In this document: positions 4,628 to 6,700 of the stretch, piece by piece
Numbering within the stretch: position 1 is the first letter of the stretch
Layout of the letters: the number at the start of each line of letters is the position of its first letter
Assembly: GCA_003973375.1 (NCBI GenBank)
Contig: QNYL01000191.1
Span: 1-6,700 of the forward strand
Reading direction: 5' to 3'
DNA: 6,700 nt
Source: Flavobacteriia bacterium
GTDB lineage: Bacteria; Bacteroidota; Bacteroidia; Flavobacteriales; Flavobacteriaceae
The notes under the pieces: generated by a model
What the model was told of the DNA's origin: nothing
Seen by the model: only the letters and a program-made list of their open reading frames with translations
Databases searched by the model: none
Position numbers and translations under genes: made by a program

Positions 4628-6616
4628 ATGCAATTTAAGATCAAGTCAGAATTTAAACCCACAGGAGATCAGCCCGAAGCAATTGATCAGCTGACCAAAG
4701 GAATCCATAATAATGAAAAATACCAGGTACTACTTGGTGTAACAGGTTCCGGTAAAACCTTTACTGTGGCCAATGTAATTGAAAAAGTCCAGAAACCTAC
4801 CCTGGTTCTGGCTCATAATAAAACCCTGGCAGCACAATTATTTTCCGAATTCAAACAATTCTTCCCGGAGAATGCCGTGGAATATTTTGTTTCCTATTAC
4901 GATTATTACCAACCTGAGGCTTATATCCCAACTACGGGACTCTATATCGAAAAGGATCTTTCCATAAATGATGAGATCGAACGGCTCAGGCTGAGCGCTA
5001 CTTCTGCACTACTTTCGGGCAGAAGAGATGTATTGGTTGTCGCTTCGGTTTCCTGCCTGTACGGAATTGGAAATCCGGTAGAGTTTAAAAAGAATGTAAT
5101 CACCATCCACGAGGGGCAGATCATTGCCCGGACAAAATTTTTACACCAACTGGTAACCAGTTTATATTCAAGAACAGAAGCGGAAGCCAAAAGCGGTTCT
5201 TTCCGTGTAAAGGGGGATACCATTACCATCTACCCTTCCTATGGCGAATATGGTTTCAGAATTCATTTTTTTGGAGATGAGATAGAAGAAATTGAAAGTT
5301 TTGACCTTTCCACGCAGGAGATCATCGACCGTTTTGAAAATCTGAATATCTATCCAGCCAATCTGTTTGTCACCTCACCGGATGTAATGCAGAATGCCAT
5401 ACATCAGATCCAGGAAGATATGGTAAAACAGGTGGATTATTTTAAAGAAATAGGAAAGCATCTCGAAGCCAAAAGATTACTGGAAAGAACAGAATTCGAT
5501 CTGGAAATGATCCGTGAGCTGGGCTATTGCAGCGGAATTGAGAATTATTCACGCTATTTGGATGGAAGAGCTCCCGGCACGCGACCTTTCTGCCTGCTCG
5601 ATTATTTTCCTGATGATTATCTGATGCTCGTGGATGAAAGCCATGTTACTATTCCTCAGGTACATGCCATGTATGGAGGAGACCGTTCGAGAAAAGAAAA
5701 TCTGGTAGAATACGGATTCCGCTTGCCCGCTGCCATGGATAACCGTCCGTTAAAATTTGAGGAGTTTGAAAATATTCAGAATCAGGTGATCTACATCAGC
5801 GCGACACCTGCCGATTATGAACTACAAAAGACCGAGGGCGTTTTTGTAGAACAGGTCATCCGGCCCACCGGACTCCTCGACCCGGAGATCGAAGTCCGCC
5901 CCAGTCTGAACCAGATCGACGATCTGATCGAAGAGATCCACAAAAGAATAGAAGCAGATGAAAGAATACTGGTCACCACGCTGACCAAAAGAATGGCAGA
6001 GGAACTGACCAAATATCTGACCCGGATCCAGATCAGATGTCGCTATATTCACAGTGATGTGGACACCTTGGAACGCGTAGAGATCATGCAGGATTTGAGA
6101 AAAGGCCTCTTTGATGTCCTTGTGGGAGTCAATCTTTTAAGAGAAGGGCTCGACCTTCCGGAAGTATCATTGGTAGCTATTTTAGATGCCGATAAAGAAG
6201 GCTTTTTAAGAAGTCACCGCTCGCTGACGCAGACCGTAGGAAGAGCTGCCAGAAATATCAATGGCAAAGCCATTATGTATGCTGATAAGATCACCAAAAG
6301 TATGCAGCTAACCATCGATGAAACCAACAGAAGACGTGAAAAACAGATCGCTTACAATCAAAAAAACAACATCACTCCTACTCAGATCAGAAAGAATATT
6401 GACGATACACTGACAAAAAAACAAGTGGTTTCCTACCAATACGATGAAGCCAATGCCAAAGCAGCTGAAGCAGAATTACAATATCTGGCCAGACCGGAGA
6501 TTGAAAAACGAATCCGTGAGAAAAGAAAAGCAATGGAATCTGCTGCCAAAGCCCTCGATTTTATCATTGCAGCAAAATTAAGAGATGAAATCAAGGAATT
6601 ACAGCAGTATTTGTAA
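4628..6616 (+). CDS. uvrB: Excinuclease ABC subunit UvrB
   Basis: UvrB is the damage-verifying helicase-like subunit of nucleotide excision repair. It receives the lesion from UvrA, inserts its beta-hairpin next to it and recruits UvrC for incision. The 662 residues are full length for the family. Motifs are in order: Walker A GVTGSGKT (37-44), the beta-hairpin region [11 protein letters not shown] (91-101), the UvrA-interaction domain (about 150-250), [10 protein letters not shown] (301-310), Walker B LVDESH (334-339), SATPADYE (391-398), helicase motif [11 protein letters not shown] (503-512) and motif [11 protein letters not shown] (535-543). The C-terminal UVR domain that binds UvrC is present at 625-658 with RDEI at 652-655. 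The gene stands alone, preceded by 694 nt of repeat-rich DNA and followed by a T-run and another repeat copy. The start is supported by the family's usual N-terminus (FKPTGDQP at 9-16). No frameshift or missing residue was seen. Confidence 0.98.
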   Translation: MQFKIKSEFKPTGDQPEAIDQLTKGIHNNEKYQVLLGVTGSGKTFTVANVIEKVQKPTLVLAHNKTLAAQLFSEFKQFFPENAVEYFVSYYDYYQPEAYIPTTGLYIEKDLSINDEIERLRLSATSALLSGRRDVLVVASVSCLYGIGNPVEFKKNVITIHEGQIIARTKFLHQLVTSLYSRTEAEAKSGSFRVKGDTITIYPSYGEYGFRIHFFGDEIEEIESFDLSTQEIIDRFENLNIYPANLFVTSPDVMQNAIHQIQEDMVKQVDYFKEIGKHLEAKRLLERTEFDLEMIRELGYCSGIENYSRYLDGRAPGTRPFCLLDYFPDDYLMLVDESHVTIPQVHAMYGGDRSRKENLVEYGFRLPAAMDNRPLKFEEFENIQNQVIYISATPADYELQKTEGVFVEQVIRPTGLLDPEIEVRPSLNQIDDLIEEIHKRIEADERILVTTLTKRMAEELTKYLTRIQIRCRYIHSDVDTLERVEIMQDLRKGLFDVLVGVNLLREGLDLPEVSLVAILDADKEGFLRSHRSLTQTVGRAARNINGKAIMYADKITKSMQLTIDETNRRREKQIAYNQKNNITPTQIRKNIDDTLTKKQVVSYQYDEANAKAAEAELQYLARPEIEKRIREKRKAMESAAKALDFIIAAKLRDEIKELQQYL

Positions 6617-6624
6617 TTTTTTTT
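6593..6624 (+). terminator. Possible uvrB terminator overlapping the stop codon
   Basis: AAGGAATTAC (6593-6602) can pair with GTAATTTTTT (6613-6622), 10 bp including two G-U pairs, around a 10-nt loop. Eight Ts run from 6617 to 6624. The stem is AU-rich and part of the T-run is used in it, so strength is doubtful. Confidence 0.3.
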
Positions 6625-6651
6625 AAGGAATTAGGGATTAGTGAGGAGGAG

Positions 6652-6699
6652 TAAATTCAAGAAAAAAGATAAAAGAAAAAAGATAAAAGATAAAAGTTA
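6652..6699. repeat. Composite repeat, partial copy C, cut by the window edge
   Basis: TAAATTCAAG followed by heptamers GAAAAAA, GATAAAA, GAAAAAA, GATAAAA, GATAAAA and GTTA (6661-6699) matches the middle of copies A and B in the same orientation. The 10-mer part is absent here. The GAAAAAA at 6675-6681 is a unit variant within the array. The copy probably continues beyond the window. Confidence 0.88.
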
Positions 6700-6700
6700 A

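Overview
The window looks like chromosomal DNA of a Bacteroidota member, most likely class Flavobacteriia. The reasons are moderate-to-low GC, A/T-rich leaders without Shine-Dalgarno sequences, exact TAnnTTTG (-7) promoter motifs in front of several start codons, and protein sequences with a flavobacterial character. No species assignment is possible from the sequence alone.

Layout, left to right. (1) Positions 1-118, minus strand: what looks like a decayed fragment of a P-loop NTPase, with a clear Walker A but no start codon and with stops. It lies directly downstream of a small acidic protein gene of unknown function (131-436, minus). (2) 550-1200, minus: pcm, protein-L-isoaspartate O-methyltransferase. 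It is divergent from (3) 1284-2243, plus: a Gfo/Idh/MocA-family NAD(P)-dependent oxidoreductase resembling the UDP-GlcNAc 3-dehydrogenase (GnnA) type. (4) 2393-3283, plus: 3-hydroxybutyryl-CoA dehydrogenase, followed after 5 nt by (5) 3289-3933, plus: a peptide-deformylase homologue with all catalytic residues but a lipoprotein signal peptide. (6) 3934-4627: a 694-nt gene-free region packed with short tandem repeats (7-, 8- and 10-mers) and two long direct copies (A and B) of a composite repeat. (7) 4628-6616, plus: full-length uvrB. (8) 6617-6700: a T-rich tail and the start of a third copy (C) of the composite repeat.

The genes are mostly housekeeping: protein repair (pcm), DNA repair (uvrB), acyl-CoA metabolism (3-hydroxybutyryl-CoA dehydrogenase) and possibly envelope sugar metabolism (the oxidoreductase). 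They do not form one obvious pathway; only 3-hydroxybutyryl-CoA dehydrogenase and the deformylase-like gene are spaced like a tight operon.

The two most unusual items are the lipid-anchored deformylase, predicted to lie outside the cytoplasm and so away from the ribosome where deformylases normally act, and the repeat region. In that region about 21 consecutive heptamers share one register, and all three length differences between copies A and B are exact multiples of 7 nt. I saw no CRISPR array, tRNA, rRNA, transposase or integrase.
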